DNA of 43,726 bases from a virus (IMGVR_UViG_3300030109_002027:1-43726); one strand, 5' to 3'; numbered from the stretch's first letter, positions 7,296 through 15,166 are shown. Translations and numbers: made by a program. The notes: generated from the sequence alone by a model not told the origin.

Positions 7296-7337
7296 TTATT
7301 AAAACGTCTCATATACTCTTATGTAACACCATAAGAT

Positions 7338-7730
7338 ATGAGTGCGAACAACCGCCGGATACGTCGAATCATAGTAGAACTATTATTTGAGCATGGCGAG
7401 ATGACTAAGGAGGGTATGGCAGATTTACTCTCTAAGAAAAAGTCAGTAAGAACAGTTCCGTCACCACATAGTCTATCTGCTTTAATGGCTAAAAATTCAC
7501 AAGTAGTTGTAGTGGGGAAAGAACTGGTGGAAAATGCCGTTGGAACAAAGGCGGTTCATTTAGTCTATGATATAGATAGAAACCTTATCAAGAGTAAAGA
7601 AGACATTACATTTACCCGCTCTCTCACAGTAATGACTCCTAGTGAGAGGAAGTTGGCGCAAAAGTGCGCTTGCGGTAGGATTAGGGTATTCCCTACCGAT
7701 AGTGATGTGTGTCTACATTGTAAAAGTTAA
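7338..7730 (+). CDS. Winged-helix-like protein with C-terminal zinc ribbon
   Basis: 130 residues. Helices RRIIVELLFEHG and MTKEGMADLLSKK, then SPHSLSALMAKN as recognition helix and strands VVVVGKELVE and AVHLVYDI as wing, give a winged-helix plan. The end carries CACG and CLHC, a short zinc ribbon. There is no ribosome site before ATG 7338; an AT-rich CATATACT box lies 28 bases upstream (7310), fitting a leaderless transcript. It belongs with the other four winged-helix-like genes of this arm and is the only one with a ribbon. Confidence 0.55.
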   Translation: MSANNRRIRRIIVELLFEHGEMTKEGMADLLSKKKSVRTVPSPHSLSALMAKNSQVVVVGKELVENAVGTKAVHLVYDIDRNLIKSKEDITFTRSLTVMTPSERKLAQKCACGRIRVFPTDSDVCLHCKS

Positions 7731-7755
7731 TATGCTGGCTATGTGTGGCCTACAT
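7727..7755 (+). promoter_or_regulatory. Shared viral promoter, copy 2 (divergent copy)
   Basis: TTAATATGC at 7727-7735, TGGC, then TATG and TGTGGCC, with ATG 7756 exactly 29 bases after the first base of the box. The box sits across the end of the previous gene. It is the least conserved copy, but the identical spacing to the start codon supports both the promoter and the choice of start for the downstream gene. Confidence 0.6.
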
Positions 7756-8313
7756 ATGAACATATTCATACTGCATCAAGACCCAATACTAGCAGCCATC
7801 ATGTACTGCGATAAACATATACCCAAAATGGTAGTAGAATTATTGCAACAAGGAGGCTCTGCCGTCATACGTCATGGCGCTACGCCTGACATGATGCCAC
7901 TTACCAAGAAGGGTACGCCACTCAAGGGAGGCTATCACAACCACCCCTGCACACGCTGGGTAGGAGATTCACGCGATAACTTCTTCTGGGCAATCGAGCA
8001 TGGTCTAGCCCTATGTGACGAGTACACCAAGAGGTTTGGTAAGACTCACTTCTGCGAGGCAGGTCTAGAGCAACTATACACTATGGCGGAGATAATACCC
8101 GAAGGCCCGCTCACGCCCTTCGCTTTGGCTATGCCCGATGAACACCGGCCTGTAGCCTGCCACATTAAAGACGGGTATTTATTCCACGCCACAGGTGCTA
8201 GTGCTGTGCAAGCATACAGACGCTACTACCATACAAAGCACTTCGCCAAGTGGGAGAAGGGAACGCCTGCACCCAACTGGTGGTGGCAGGGGGCGATACC
8301 ATCGGCAGATTAG
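7756..8313 (+). CDS. Phage-type conserved protein, MNIF-DP-CDKH family
   Basis: 185 residues from ATG 7756. The upstream in-frame ATG at 7732 lies inside the TATA box and is rejected. The start MNIFILHQDP, then AAIMYCDKHIPKM, NHPCTRW, FFWAIEHGLALCDEYTKRFGK and TPFALAMPDEH, followed by AYRRYYHTKHFAKWEKG, match by memory a family widespread in marine phages and giant viruses. It is often annotated as pyrimidine-dimer-glycosylase-like because its Tyr-rich end recalls T4 DenV; the biochemical activity is not established to my knowledge. The conserved CDKH and HPC residues look catalytic or metal-binding. It is first in a short unit with a zinc-finger gene. Confidence 0.6.
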   Translation: MNIFILHQDPILAAIMYCDKHIPKMVVELLQQGGSAVIRHGATPDMMPLTKKGTPLKGGYHNHPCTRWVGDSRDNFFWAIEHGLALCDEYTKRFGKTHFCEAGLEQLYTMAEIIPEGPLTPFALAMPDEHRPVACHIKDGYLFHATGASAVQAYRRYYHTKHFAKWEKGTPAPNWWWQGAIPSAD

Positions 8314-8327
8314 CGACATTGAAACGA

Positions 8328-8510
8328 ATGTTTCCCAACGCGCCCAAAAGAGTCAGATGTAGGAAATGCAAAAGCATGATGCCTAACCGTTTTTTGAAGG
8401 ACGGTCATTTACAATCTCTTTGTAATTACTGCCTCAAACAGATACCTAGAAAGAAAGTCCGTAAGACTCGGAGTGATAAAGGTAAGAAGCGAACTAGGAA
8501 ACAGTCTTAA
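8328..8510 (+). CDS. Basic zinc-finger mini-protein
   Basis: 60 residues if ATG 8328 is used; a longer in-frame extension upstream overlaps the previous gene out of frame and is not protein-like. CRKC (about 11-14) and CNYC (about 33-36) make a four-Cys finger, followed by a highly basic tail (RKKVRKTRSDKGKKRTRKQ). This is the layout of a small nucleic-acid-binding finger. Function beyond that unknown. Confidence 0.5.
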   Translation: MFPNAPKRVRCRKCKSMMPNRFLKDGHLQSLCNYCLKQIPRKKVRKTRSDKGKKRTRKQS

Positions 8511-8534
8511 ATCTCACTTGTAGTATGTAGTAAC

Positions 8535-8870
8535 ATGGATGACTTTCGGAATATGATGAATATGCTTGAATCTATAATGAGCGCTGGTGTAAACCCAGTT
8601 CTAAGTGATATTTTAACACAGGAGAATGTAGAGCATAATAAGATGATTCAGAATACCATTTATTTTTGTGCAGACCCAGACCCAGTAATGCCAGAGACGC
8701 CACTAGAAGAGATGGCTCATGCTATGCTATCAGTCGGGCATGATTGGTCAGTAGAACATATGAGAGGTATCATGGTAGGTATCATCATGGGTCTTACAAC
8801 AGATGATATAGAGGTCGCAGAACTATTTAGATTACTCAACTCCCTGATAGTCGAAAAGTCCGTTAAGTAA
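8535..8870 (+). CDS. Acidic helical hypothetical protein (111 aa)
   Basis: ATG 8535, with a CTTAAATC box about 29 bases upstream (8506) and no clear ribosome site. Many Met residues (MDDFRNMMNMLESIMSAG) and acidic helices, with a conserved-looking PETPLEEMAHAMLSVGHDWS segment. No domain recognised. It is followed directly by promoter copy 3. Confidence 0.45.
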   Translation: MDDFRNMMNMLESIMSAGVNPVLSDILTQENVEHNKMIQNTIYFCADPDPVMPETPLEEMAHAMLSVGHDWSVEHMRGIMVGIIMGLTTDDIEVAELFRLLNSLIVEKSVK

Positions 8871-8871
8871 G

Positions 8872-8900
8872 TTTATATGCCCGAAGTGTCAGGGTGTATT
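8872..8900 (+). promoter_or_regulatory. Shared viral promoter, copy 3
   Basis: TTTATATGC (8872-8880), CCGA, AGTG, TCAGGG. The consensus is complete, but position +29 is not a start codon here; the first plausible in-frame start is GTG 8910. It drives the zinc-ribbon, winged-helix and RFC cassette. Confidence 0.7.
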
Positions 8901-8909
8901 GTAGGGGGC

Positions 8910-9131
8910 GTGAACTGTTTGGGTGTTGTTCGTGTGTTCCTCCACCGCCTCCTACACCGATTCCTTTCTATCAAACCCTTCGACAGTTATGGGTATGGTA
9001 CGTTTCTTTACTCGCGTCTTTTCCCACGAGTTATATGTGTAGGTTGCGGGTACATCGAAGGAGAGGGGGTGTGCTCTGATTGCATTACCACACAGAGAGA
9101 AGAAGGAAGGTATGAGGAGTTGTGGGCATGA
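8910..9131 (+). CDS. Small zinc-ribbon protein, start uncertain
   Basis: The frame extends upstream through the promoter (ATG 8877 is part of TTTATATGC), so that start is not credible. GTG 8910, just after a GGGGG stretch, is my choice. The product has a hydrophobic/basic N-terminal half and then CVGC with CSDC (GYIEGEGV between), a compact zinc ribbon. Its stop overlaps the next start (9128). Another overlapping frame (8894-9079) is Pro/Cys-rich and judged spurious. Confidence 0.4.
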   Translation: MNCLGVVRVFLHRLLHRFLSIKPFDSYGYGTFLYSRLFPRVICVGCGYIEGEGVCSDCITTQREEGRYEELWA

Positions 9132-9445
9132 GTAAGGGATTTAACAGTAATAGTATAATGAGTAGAAAAGACCCGCACCGAGCAGGTAAGACAAAGCGCA
9201 AGTCTACATTGATGTGCGCTATCGCTAGGTATCTCAGAGACAAAGGCCCATGCTTGGCTAGTGAGGCTTACTTTAATGCTAGACTCAAGAGTGGTAAGAA
9301 GGCACACAACTACGGTAGCGTCGGCACCATTGTTAATGTGATGAAGATGAGAAGTGATTTCTATATTGCGGGCGAAGAGAACCCTCAGAATAAACAGTCA
9401 GCCAAACTTTGGATGGTTGAGTTAGATTCGGAGTTGTTACAATGA
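9128..9445 (+). CDS. Winged-helix-like small basic protein
   Basis: ATG 9128 with GAGGAG at 9114-9119; a GTG at 9122 in frame is second choice. A basic N-terminus with RKDPH, shared with the 5267 protein, is followed by helices LMCAIARYLRDKG and LASEAYFNARLKSG, a recognition-helix-like GSVGTIVNVMKM and a strand SAKLWMVEL. This is the fifth member of the small winged-helix-like set. It overlaps the RFC gene, so it may accompany replication. Confidence 0.55.
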   Translation: MSKGFNSNSIMSRKDPHRAGKTKRKSTLMCAIARYLRDKGPCLASEAYFNARLKSGKKAHNYGSVGTIVNVMKMRSDFYIAGEENPQNKQSAKLWMVELDSELLQ

Positions 9446-10335
9446 GTAAGGTTTGGGCACTAAAGCATCGTCCGAATCTACACGAGATAATAGGACAAGA
9501 CCACATATTTGATAATGCTATGGATTCAAATAAACAACATTACATTCTATACAGTTCCGGTGCTGGGACAGGCAAGACAAGTTTGGCTCACGCGCTCGCA
9601 GAAGAATGGGGCTATGTGCTACACGAATACAATGCTAGTAGTAAGAAGACCAGAGGAATAGAATTCGTAGAAGAAGAGTTGCTTCCCATGTCACGCAACG
9701 GTAGATACACTCAGGTTTTCCTACTAGATGAGGCAGACCAATTGACAGCCGCCGCACAGTCAGCATTGAAAGGAGTGATTGAGAATGCGCAGGGATACTT
9801 TATTCTAACCTGCAACGACCTAAGCAAGATTAGCGCTTATCTTAAATCAAGGTGCCGAATTCTTGAGTTCCTTCCTATTACTATAGAAGATATGGTAGAT
9901 AGGTTAGAAGTTATTTCTGGTAGGGAAGGAGTAGAAGTTAGAAGAAGCCAGTTAGAAATAATTGCTAAAATACATAAGGGTGATTTAAGAGCAGCGATAA
10001 ACTTGCTACAGGCGTTCGCTCAATCTGAGAATAAAGATAAGTTTCTTATTGATGCTGGGGTGAGAGTTGGTGGTTGGGATAACTGGAAAGGTAAGGAGTT
10101 CCTAACTCTTTGTTTCCGTGATAAGGATTTTGAAGGCGGCTACAAACAACTACTAAAAGAAACTAAACCAAGGCAGGTTATCAAGACTATCTTTGATACT
10201 GCTATGAGTTCAGAGACAGCAACTCCCGCGCAGAAGATGATTGTAGTCAAGGCTACTATTAATGCAGAGAGGGATTTTGTCTCAGGCGTAGAGTCAAAGG
10301 CTATCGTAGGCAACTTCGTTAGAGAGTTATGCTAA
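9442..10335 (+). CDS. rfcS: Replication factor C small-subunit-like clamp loader
   Basis: 297 residues. AAA+ clamp loader: an N-terminal WALKHRP and IIGQDH box, Walker A GAGTGKTS (40-47), Walker B LLDEAD (94-99), sensor-1 region ILTCND, and the SRC motif KSRC (135-138) that supplies the trans arginine finger. The helical lid and collar follow (GDLRAAINLLQAFA). Archaeal RFC small subunits run about 320 residues, so this is slightly short at the C-terminal collar. Its role is to load the sliding clamp onto primed DNA. No large-subunit gene is seen in the window, so it may form a homomeric loader or borrow a host subunit. ATG overlaps the winged-helix gene. Confidence 0.9.
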   Translation: MSKVWALKHRPNLHEIIGQDHIFDNAMDSNKQHYILYSSGAGTGKTSLAHALAEEWGYVLHEYNASSKKTRGIEFVEEELLPMSRNGRYTQVFLLDEADQLTAAAQSALKGVIENAQGYFILTCNDLSKISAYLKSRCRILEFLPITIEDMVDRLEVISGREGVEVRRSQLEIIAKIHKGDLRAAINLLQAFAQSENKDKFLIDAGVRVGGWDNWKGKEFLTLCFRDKDFEGGYKQLLKETKPRQVIKTIFDTAMSSETATPAQKMIVVKATINAERDFVSGVESKAIVGNFVRELC

Positions 10336-10338
10336 ATG

Positions 10339-10367
10339 TTTATATGCGGAAAGTGCAGGGGCTAGAA
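10339..10367 (+). promoter_or_regulatory. Shared viral promoter, copy 4
   Basis: TTTATATGC (10339-10347), GGAA, AGTG, CAGGGG. The ATG (10384) lies 45 bases from the box, so the transcript would carry a leader of about 16 bases that holds AGGTGA (10372-10377). This is the one copy where the promoter and a Shine-Dalgarno site appear together. It drives the SSB-like, GroES and GroEL genes. Confidence 0.75.
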
Positions 10368-10383
10368 TACAAGGTGACAAAGA

Positions 10384-11598
10384 ATGATACCGGACAATGT
10401 AATAGAGAGGACAGCAAAGACGCTGAATACAGACGTTGCTACGCTAAAGGCAAAGGCAGACGCAGTATATGAGGCGCAGGGCGCAACATGGGTTGCTACT
10501 GGCAAGAGTGAGGCAGATGCCTACGCACTCGCGCTAAAGGTAGCAGGTACTCAGGTGCGCAATGAGACAGCAGCACTAACGAGGTCAGGGGCCAAGATGG
10601 TTCATGGTATGTTCGTGAGTGTACCCCGAGTTAGTAACTGGGGTACTATGACTTACAACAAGAACAAGAACGAACTTCTTGCTGCTGATGAGGCAACGCG
10701 CATGGCTAAGGTCGATATGGGTGCAGTCGTAATTTTCAATGAGAATGGCGATGGCACATATACTCGCTACGCACATGACGACTTCGGCGGAGAGTCTACT
10801 GTTTCAGAACTACCACGCCACACTATGAGGCTTGATGGTAACACGCACTTCTACTGCGTGTGGGACAAGAGCAACCCCACGTTCCCTAACGGTAACAACA
10901 ATTTCAAGTACGGACAGCCCAGACCACAGGACGACAGAGAGAGAACATCTCTTTTCGTCGGCTCTGAGGATAAGACTGGCAACTGGCGTGTCATCGCTAT
11001 CAAGGGGCAGGGTAAGGCTGCTGACGTTCAATGGCCTACTTTCACTCTTGGCAGTCTAGCAGTAGGCATGGGTCAGAACAACGCTGTAGGATACCTAAAG
11101 GCTACCCTATTGGATTTCACTCCTGACATGGAACTATCCAGTATGTTCCCAGAGGGGCCAATGTCAGTTCTTTCAGACGAAAGAATAGCCACTCAAGAGG
11201 TAGCGCCAATCCACCTACTAGATAACCTGATGGGCCTTGGCCCTTGGGGTACCAGTATGGAGACTGACCCCAAGAGGTGGTCTGCTCTAGCAGCGGTTCA
11301 GGCTGAGATAATCCACATCGACCCTAGGAACAACGGTGCTTCTACGCTGATTTGCGCTGACCTTGATATCAATTCGACTGCACCAGTAGTCGAGGTTTAC
11401 TGCCCAGCAGAGCGGGCAATTGATTTCGGTGTTGGTACTAAGATTCTACTAGTAGGTAGCACTTGGAAGGACAGGAACAGCGGAGAGCAGAGGATGGGTA
11501 TCTCCGGTTGGTGGCCTTTTGATGAGGTCGCACCTATGGGTATGGGTATGACTGATGATTCCGGTCAGCCGGAAGAGCCTCTTGGTGATGAGTGGTAA
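10384..11598 (+). CDS. Probable single-stranded DNA-binding protein (RPA/SSB-like)
   Basis: 404 residues. A helical N-terminal 70 residues precede beta-rich domains. The last (residues about 330-385, VVEVYCPAERAIDFGVGTKI, then LLVGSTWKDRNSG and MGISGWWPF) has the strand pattern of an OB fold. The C-terminus is acidic and short (DDSGQPEEPLGDEW), the hallmark of viral and bacterial SSBs that recruit partners. Position beside the clamp loader, RecA-like, clamp and polymerase genes fits. No Cys zinc site is obvious, unlike some archaeal RPAs. The family is inferred from layout; another replication accessory protein is possible. Confidence 0.5.
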   Translation: MIPDNVIERTAKTLNTDVATLKAKADAVYEAQGATWVATGKSEADAYALALKVAGTQVRNETAALTRSGAKMVHGMFVSVPRVSNWGTMTYNKNKNELLAADEATRMAKVDMGAVVIFNENGDGTYTRYAHDDFGGESTVSELPRHTMRLDGNTHFYCVWDKSNPTFPNGNNNFKYGQPRPQDDRERTSLFVGSEDKTGNWRVIAIKGQGKAADVQWPTFTLGSLAVGMGQNNAVGYLKATLLDFTPDMELSSMFPEGPMSVLSDERIATQEVAPIHLLDNLMGLGPWGTSMETDPKRWSALAAVQAEIIHIDPRNNGASTLICADLDINSTAPVVEVYCPAERAIDFGVGTKILLVGSTWKDRNSGEQRMGISGWWPFDEVAPMGMGMTDDSGQPEEPLGDEW

Positions 11599-11849
11599 TC
11601 GTGCGTGCTCTAGGGCGCTACGTTCTACTAGACTCTGATTTACCAGAAGAGCCAGACAGCCTGTCGGTGATGGGTCTTATAATCCAGAAGGGATTGAAGC
11701 AGTATCGGATATCAAGTGTTGGTTCAGAAGTAAAGGATAAGATGAAGGTAGGAGATATCGTAGTCCTTGCTGATAATGAAGATTTACTTATCGAGGTAGA
11801 TGAAGGATTAGTCGCTACTATATCCGACAATATAATAGGAGTTGTTTGA
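11592..11849 (+). CDS. groES: GroES-like co-chaperonin
   Basis: 85 residues, GTG start at 11592 overlapping the SSB-like gene. The VRALGRYVLL opening, a GLII segment at the place of the GroES mobile-loop IVL, then ISSVGSEV, KMKVGDIVVLAD and a closing VATISDNIIGVV follow GroES from end to end. The mobile loop and roof loop look shortened (family about 95 residues). Its role would be the lid of a group I chaperonin chamber. It is immediately followed by the GroEL gene, the normal bacterial order, which makes the call firm. Confidence 0.85.
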   Translation: MVIVRALGRYVLLDSDLPEEPDSLSVMGLIIQKGLKQYRISSVGSEVKDKMKVGDIVVLADNEDLLIEVDEGLVATISDNIIGVV

Positions 11850-13322
11850 TTGATAACTGGTGATGATGCTACTAAGGCTTTACTTGCCGGTGTGAATAAG
11901 GTTGCTACAGCAGTTAAAGGAACTCTAGGGCCAGCCGCGACCACAGTAATTCTTGAAAGGGAAGATAACTTTCCAGTTGTTCTAAATGATGGTGTTTCAA
12001 TTGCTAAAGCAATTAAGGACAAGGATGCCTACGTCAATATGGGAGTTAATCTGATACAACAAGTCGCATCCGAAGCACAGAATAGTAGTGGTGACGGTAC
12101 TACTACTGCTACTATCTTAGCACAGGCACTATGTAATCTAGGGGTCGAGGAGATTAAAGGTGGCACTAGCACTAGAACTTTGTTAGAAACATTAACATCT
12201 GAAAGCGAGAAGATAATACAGGCGATAAAAGAACAGGCTGTAGAGTGCGAAGATGATATGCTAGACAACGTGGCTTGTATCGCGTCTAACAATGACGCTA
12301 AATTGGGTGCTTTGATTGCAGAGATTATGAGAAAGGTCGGCAAAGACGGAGTAGTGTCAGTAGAAGTAGGTAGTGGTTTCGACACTACTTATGAAATGGC
12401 TAACGGCTTTGAGATACATTCCTCTACGATAAGCCCGCACTTCCCTAAAAGCATGGACGATGTAAACGTTCTTTTGTGCTATGATAGAATCAATTCGTTT
12501 GAGCAACTACTACCTGCTCTTGAGCAATCTATCCAAGAGAACAGGGGACTGCTAATAATTGCCAATGACGTTAATGCCAGACTACTTCCTAATCTACTGA
12601 TTAATGTGATGCAGGGTAAGGTCAATGCCACTATAATCAAAACCCCCGAAATGGGTAGGGCACAGGAGAACTGGATGCTTGACATTCAATCTATAGTGGG
12701 TGGCCCTATCTATGGTAAAATCTATGACATGGATATATCCAAAGTTGGCGTACATGGTATGGGTCATGCTCTAAGTATGGAGATGAAGAAAGATACTACA
12801 ATCCTTAAAACAGATAGTCCCCCTAATGAAAAGCACCTAGATGATTTATATCAAGCGTTAGATGATGAAGAACTTATAGAGTGGGAGAAAGAGATTCTAC
12901 AAAGAAGGATTGGTAGACTAAGTAATGGTGTTGCGGCCATCAAGGTTGGTGGATACACGGAACTAGAATTACTTGAAACAAAAGAGCGAGTTGATGACGC
13001 TGTTAATGCCGTAAAAGAAGCCATGAATGGTGGAGTTGTCAGAGGAGGAGGTCTAACAATGTATGCGGCATTCAGATTGTCTGCCTCTCCGTGGATAGTC
13101 CAAGCGTTTTCAATACCACATCATATTATCTTAGAGAATGCTGGGCTAGAACCAAAGTTTGATAGCGACAAAGCAATGAATGCTCTAACAGGTAATTTAG
13201 AAGACTATCTTTCAGCGGGCGTTTTAGACCCTGTTAATGTAGTAGTTAATTCTATTAGAAGTGCAGTTTCCATAGCAAAGTTAGTTCTAGGTAGTCAATG
13301 CCTAGTACCTATGAATGGCTAA
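11850..13322 (+). CDS. groEL: GroEL-like group I chaperonin
   Basis: 490 residues from TTG 11850, with AGGAG at 11836-11840; the TTG lies directly after the GroES stop and its position matches the family N-terminus. Equatorial ATP site: TLGPAATTV in place of TLGPKGRNV, NDGVSIAKAI, GDGTTTATILAQAL (81-94), and RVDDAVNAVKEAMNGGVVRGGG, which keeps the Asp that acts in ATP hydrolysis. The apical domain is recognisable (TISPHF, LLIIANDVNARLLPNLLINVM) and the end DPVNVVVNSIRSAVSIAKLVL fits. It is shorter than bacterial GroEL (about 548) and lacks the Gly-Gly-Met tail. It is group I and not a thermosome, which would carry a different nucleotide motif. It should fold viral or host proteins together with the preceding co-chaperonin. 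Confidence 0.92.
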   Translation: MITGDDATKALLAGVNKVATAVKGTLGPAATTVILEREDNFPVVLNDGVSIAKAIKDKDAYVNMGVNLIQQVASEAQNSSGDGTTTATILAQALCNLGVEEIKGGTSTRTLLETLTSESEKIIQAIKEQAVECEDDMLDNVACIASNNDAKLGALIAEIMRKVGKDGVVSVEVGSGFDTTYEMANGFEIHSSTISPHFPKSMDDVNVLLCYDRINSFEQLLPALEQSIQENRGLLIIANDVNARLLPNLLINVMQGKVNATIIKTPEMGRAQENWMLDIQSIVGGPIYGKIYDMDISKVGVHGMGHALSMEMKKDTTILKTDSPPNEKHLDDLYQALDDEELIEWEKEILQRRIGRLSNGVAAIKVGGYTELELLETKERVDDAVNAVKEAMNGGVVRGGGLTMYAAFRLSASPWIVQAFSIPHHIILENAGLEPKFDSDKAMNALTGNLEDYLSAGVLDPVNVVVNSIRSAVSIAKLVLGSQCLVPMNG

Positions 13323-13325
13323 ATG

Positions 13326-13354
13326 TTTATATGCGTAGAGTGTGAGGGGTAGAT
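13326..13354 (+). promoter_or_regulatory. Shared viral promoter, copy 5
   Basis: TTTATATGC (13326-13334), GTAG, AGTG, TGAGGGG, with ATG 13355 exactly 29 bases from the first T. The box starts four bases after the GroEL stop. It is the clearest copy and would give a leaderless transcript for the RecA-like, clamp, HTH and polymerase cassette. Confidence 0.8.
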
Positions 13355-14338
13355 ATGTCAAGTTGGGGCCAGAACACTAACACAGTCAAGAAAGCAGCAG
13401 TAGAGCAAGCACCACCTACTCTATACGACAGAGAACACTATCGAAAGTTATTCGATACACGCAGACAGAACGATGTGTCTTGGAGGGGCGCCCTAGTAGG
13501 TCACGAGAATACTGCTAAGACAGGACTCGCTCTATCTCTTATGCACAACGATATCATGGAGGGTAAGAAGATTATCATCATAGACGTAGATAACTCTGCT
13601 CAGTCCACAGTACAGCATATCTACCCTAACAAGGACAACATAGTAGTAATCCCTCTCTTGGATGAGTTTGACGATTCTATTTACCATGATGATAACTCGG
13701 TAGACCACCACGCTCTTGTGAACAAGACCAAGTGGTTCATCAATCTTATTGCAGAAGACCTAGAAGCAAGTCCCGGCTCTATCGCTGGTATTATCTTCGA
13801 TGGCGGTTCCACTTTCCTAAAGTGGTGTGAGTTTGCTATGAGGCAATCTCTTCTTGCTAAGGGTATTATAGAGAACGAAGATGACTCCTTCAACCAGAAA
13901 GAGTGGAGAGAGCGTAACCGCATGAACAGAGATGTTCTTGACAGGCTACACGCCCTGCCAGTACCTAAGATATTCAACACTTTCCACTTGAAGGCTATCC
14001 AGCAATACATGGATGATGGCTCGGGTAAGAAGGTCTTGATGACAGTAGGCGAAAGGCCAGACTGGGAGAAGGGAACTATGCGCCGATTCTCTCAACAGAT
14101 ATTCCTATCTAGATTTATGAAGAAGGCAGACATGGCTGCTGGGGTCAAGGGCGACAAGGCTCTGGCTGACGACGAGTGGGTTATCAGGGCTACTATCGAA
14201 GAGATGAAGGGTCAATTCATGGAAAACGTCGGTAGCACACACGATATCCTAAGAGTAAAGTCGGGAACTATCGAGTGGCATGGCCTGCCTTTCTTAGTAG
14301 AACAAACAGAGGCTAAACCAGATGAAGATACGCAATGA
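13355..14338 (+). CDS. RecA/Sak4-like ATPase, probable recombinase
   Basis: 327 residues. The P-loop is GHENTAKT (49-56), an odd Walker A with Ala where Gly is usual. It is followed by the strand KIIIIDVDNSAQST and a Walker B-like IAGIIFDGG (143-151). The layout matches the AAA_24/Sak4 group of short RecA-like viral proteins that promote strand annealing and recombination-dependent replication. A C-terminal extension (residues 240-327) is acidic at the end. It lacks the N-terminal helix-hairpin-helix domain of archaeal RadA. First in its unit with the clamp and polymerase genes, which supports a replication role. RadB-like is an alternative. Confidence 0.6.
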   Translation: MSSWGQNTNTVKKAAVEQAPPTLYDREHYRKLFDTRRQNDVSWRGALVGHENTAKTGLALSLMHNDIMEGKKIIIIDVDNSAQSTVQHIYPNKDNIVVIPLLDEFDDSIYHDDNSVDHHALVNKTKWFINLIAEDLEASPGSIAGIIFDGGSTFLKWCEFAMRQSLLAKGIIENEDDSFNQKEWRERNRMNRDVLDRLHALPVPKIFNTFHLKAIQQYMDDGSGKKVLMTVGERPDWEKGTMRRFSQQIFLSRFMKKADMAAGVKGDKALADDEWVIRATIEEMKGQFMENVGSTHDILRVKSGTIEWHGLPFLVEQTEAKPDEDTQ

Positions 14339-15161
14339 TGCACTACAAGGCCTCTTGCATAAAACCAAGAGAACTCAGGTTATTGATGGTAAGACTCAAG
14401 ACCAAGTTTATTCGTGTGTACTGCGAGTAGTAGGTAACTCTGTTTCCACTACTTCTTTAACTAAAGATGGTGTTTCCTCTGTTTCTAAGTTTAATGCAGA
14501 ACTGCTACAAGAAGCAGAAGAAGAAGTAATTTATATTCCCGATATTAGTATTTTGCTTGGTGCTTTGAAGTATCATGGGCAAGAAGTAACGCTAAAGCAA
14601 GACGTAGACAAACTAAGGCTCAAGTCTTCTAAGAAACAGACAACTCTGATGGCGTCACCAGACGCTCTCGCATATCCTCACACACCTAAGAGCATGAAGG
14701 AGTGGGAGATGCAAGCGCTAGAGGTTGCCAAAAAGATTGAGCGGTGGGATTCTATGGAGAAATGGAGTTATACTGATGCAAGAGATGGTAATCAATGGAA
14801 CTCTACTAAGAAATTCAAGATAGATTCGACTGATTTGTTTGAGGCTCTTAGGTGTGATTCTATGAATGGTCAGAAAGTAAACCGCTATAGATTCTTCATA
14901 GAAGATGAGACTCTGTTTGTAGAAACTGGTGGAGAGCAAAAGGGTAAAACAACTACTGCTCTTTATTCGCCTGTTTTTAGAACTTTAAATTACGAGTTAG
15001 ATGTTGTAGTTCAGGGTGGACTAGAGCAATTATTCTCTAAAATAAACGGCCACGTTTACCTGTGTTGGTTTGATTTTAAATCAGCCGGACAGGGTGTTAA
15101 ATTACTATTCCAACTTGGGGACGAAACATCTTTCGTTCTACAAAGCGGATTACTAAGGTGA
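14322..15161 (+). CDS. Sliding-clamp-like protein (PCNA-like)
   Basis: 279 residues, close to the PCNA size (about 245-260). Two halves of beta-rich sequence fit the two-domain clamp. DISILLGALKYHGQEVTLKQ followed by DVDKLRLKSS resembles the PCNA strand pair 'L..LK....D.V.L..D.D.LRI'. The end VYLCWFDFKSAGQGVKLLFQ, then LGDETSFVLQSGLLR, resembles the final strands. The middle (residues 110-160) is Lys/Trp-rich and divergent. The gene overlaps the RecA-like gene by 17 bases and lies two genes before PolB and in the same arm as RFC, which is the strongest support. No PIP peptide is relevant here. Confidence 0.6.
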   Translation: MKIRNDALQGLLHKTKRTQVIDGKTQDQVYSCVLRVVGNSVSTTSLTKDGVSSVSKFNAELLQEAEEEVIYIPDISILLGALKYHGQEVTLKQDVDKLRLKSSKKQTTLMASPDALAYPHTPKSMKEWEMQALEVAKKIERWDSMEKWSYTDARDGNQWNSTKKFKIDSTDLFEALRCDSMNGQKVNRYRFFIEDETLFVETGGEQKGKTTTALYSPVFRTLNYELDVVVQGGLEQLFSKINGHVYLCWFDFKSAGQGVKLLFQLGDETSFVLQSGLLR

Positions 15162-15166
15162 AAAAC

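Noticed and set aside
8877-8909. ATG 8877 as the start of the zinc-ribbon gene
   Set aside because: The ATG is part of the TTTATATGC promoter box, so it would not be transcribed.
8894-9079. Alternative frame of 61 residues overlapping the zinc-ribbon gene
   Set aside because: Pro/Cys-rich, starts with GTG, no coupling, and the other frame has a clean CxxC pair of zinc motifs and overlaps the next start.
11850-13322. Group II chaperonin (thermosome) identity
   Set aside because: The GDGTTTATILAQAL and DDAVNAVKEA motifs and the adjacent GroES are those of group I.
13355-14338. RadA identity for the RecA-like ATPase
   Set aside because: No N-terminal helix-hairpin-helix domain and a divergent Walker A; closer in plan to Sak4/AAA_24 proteins.
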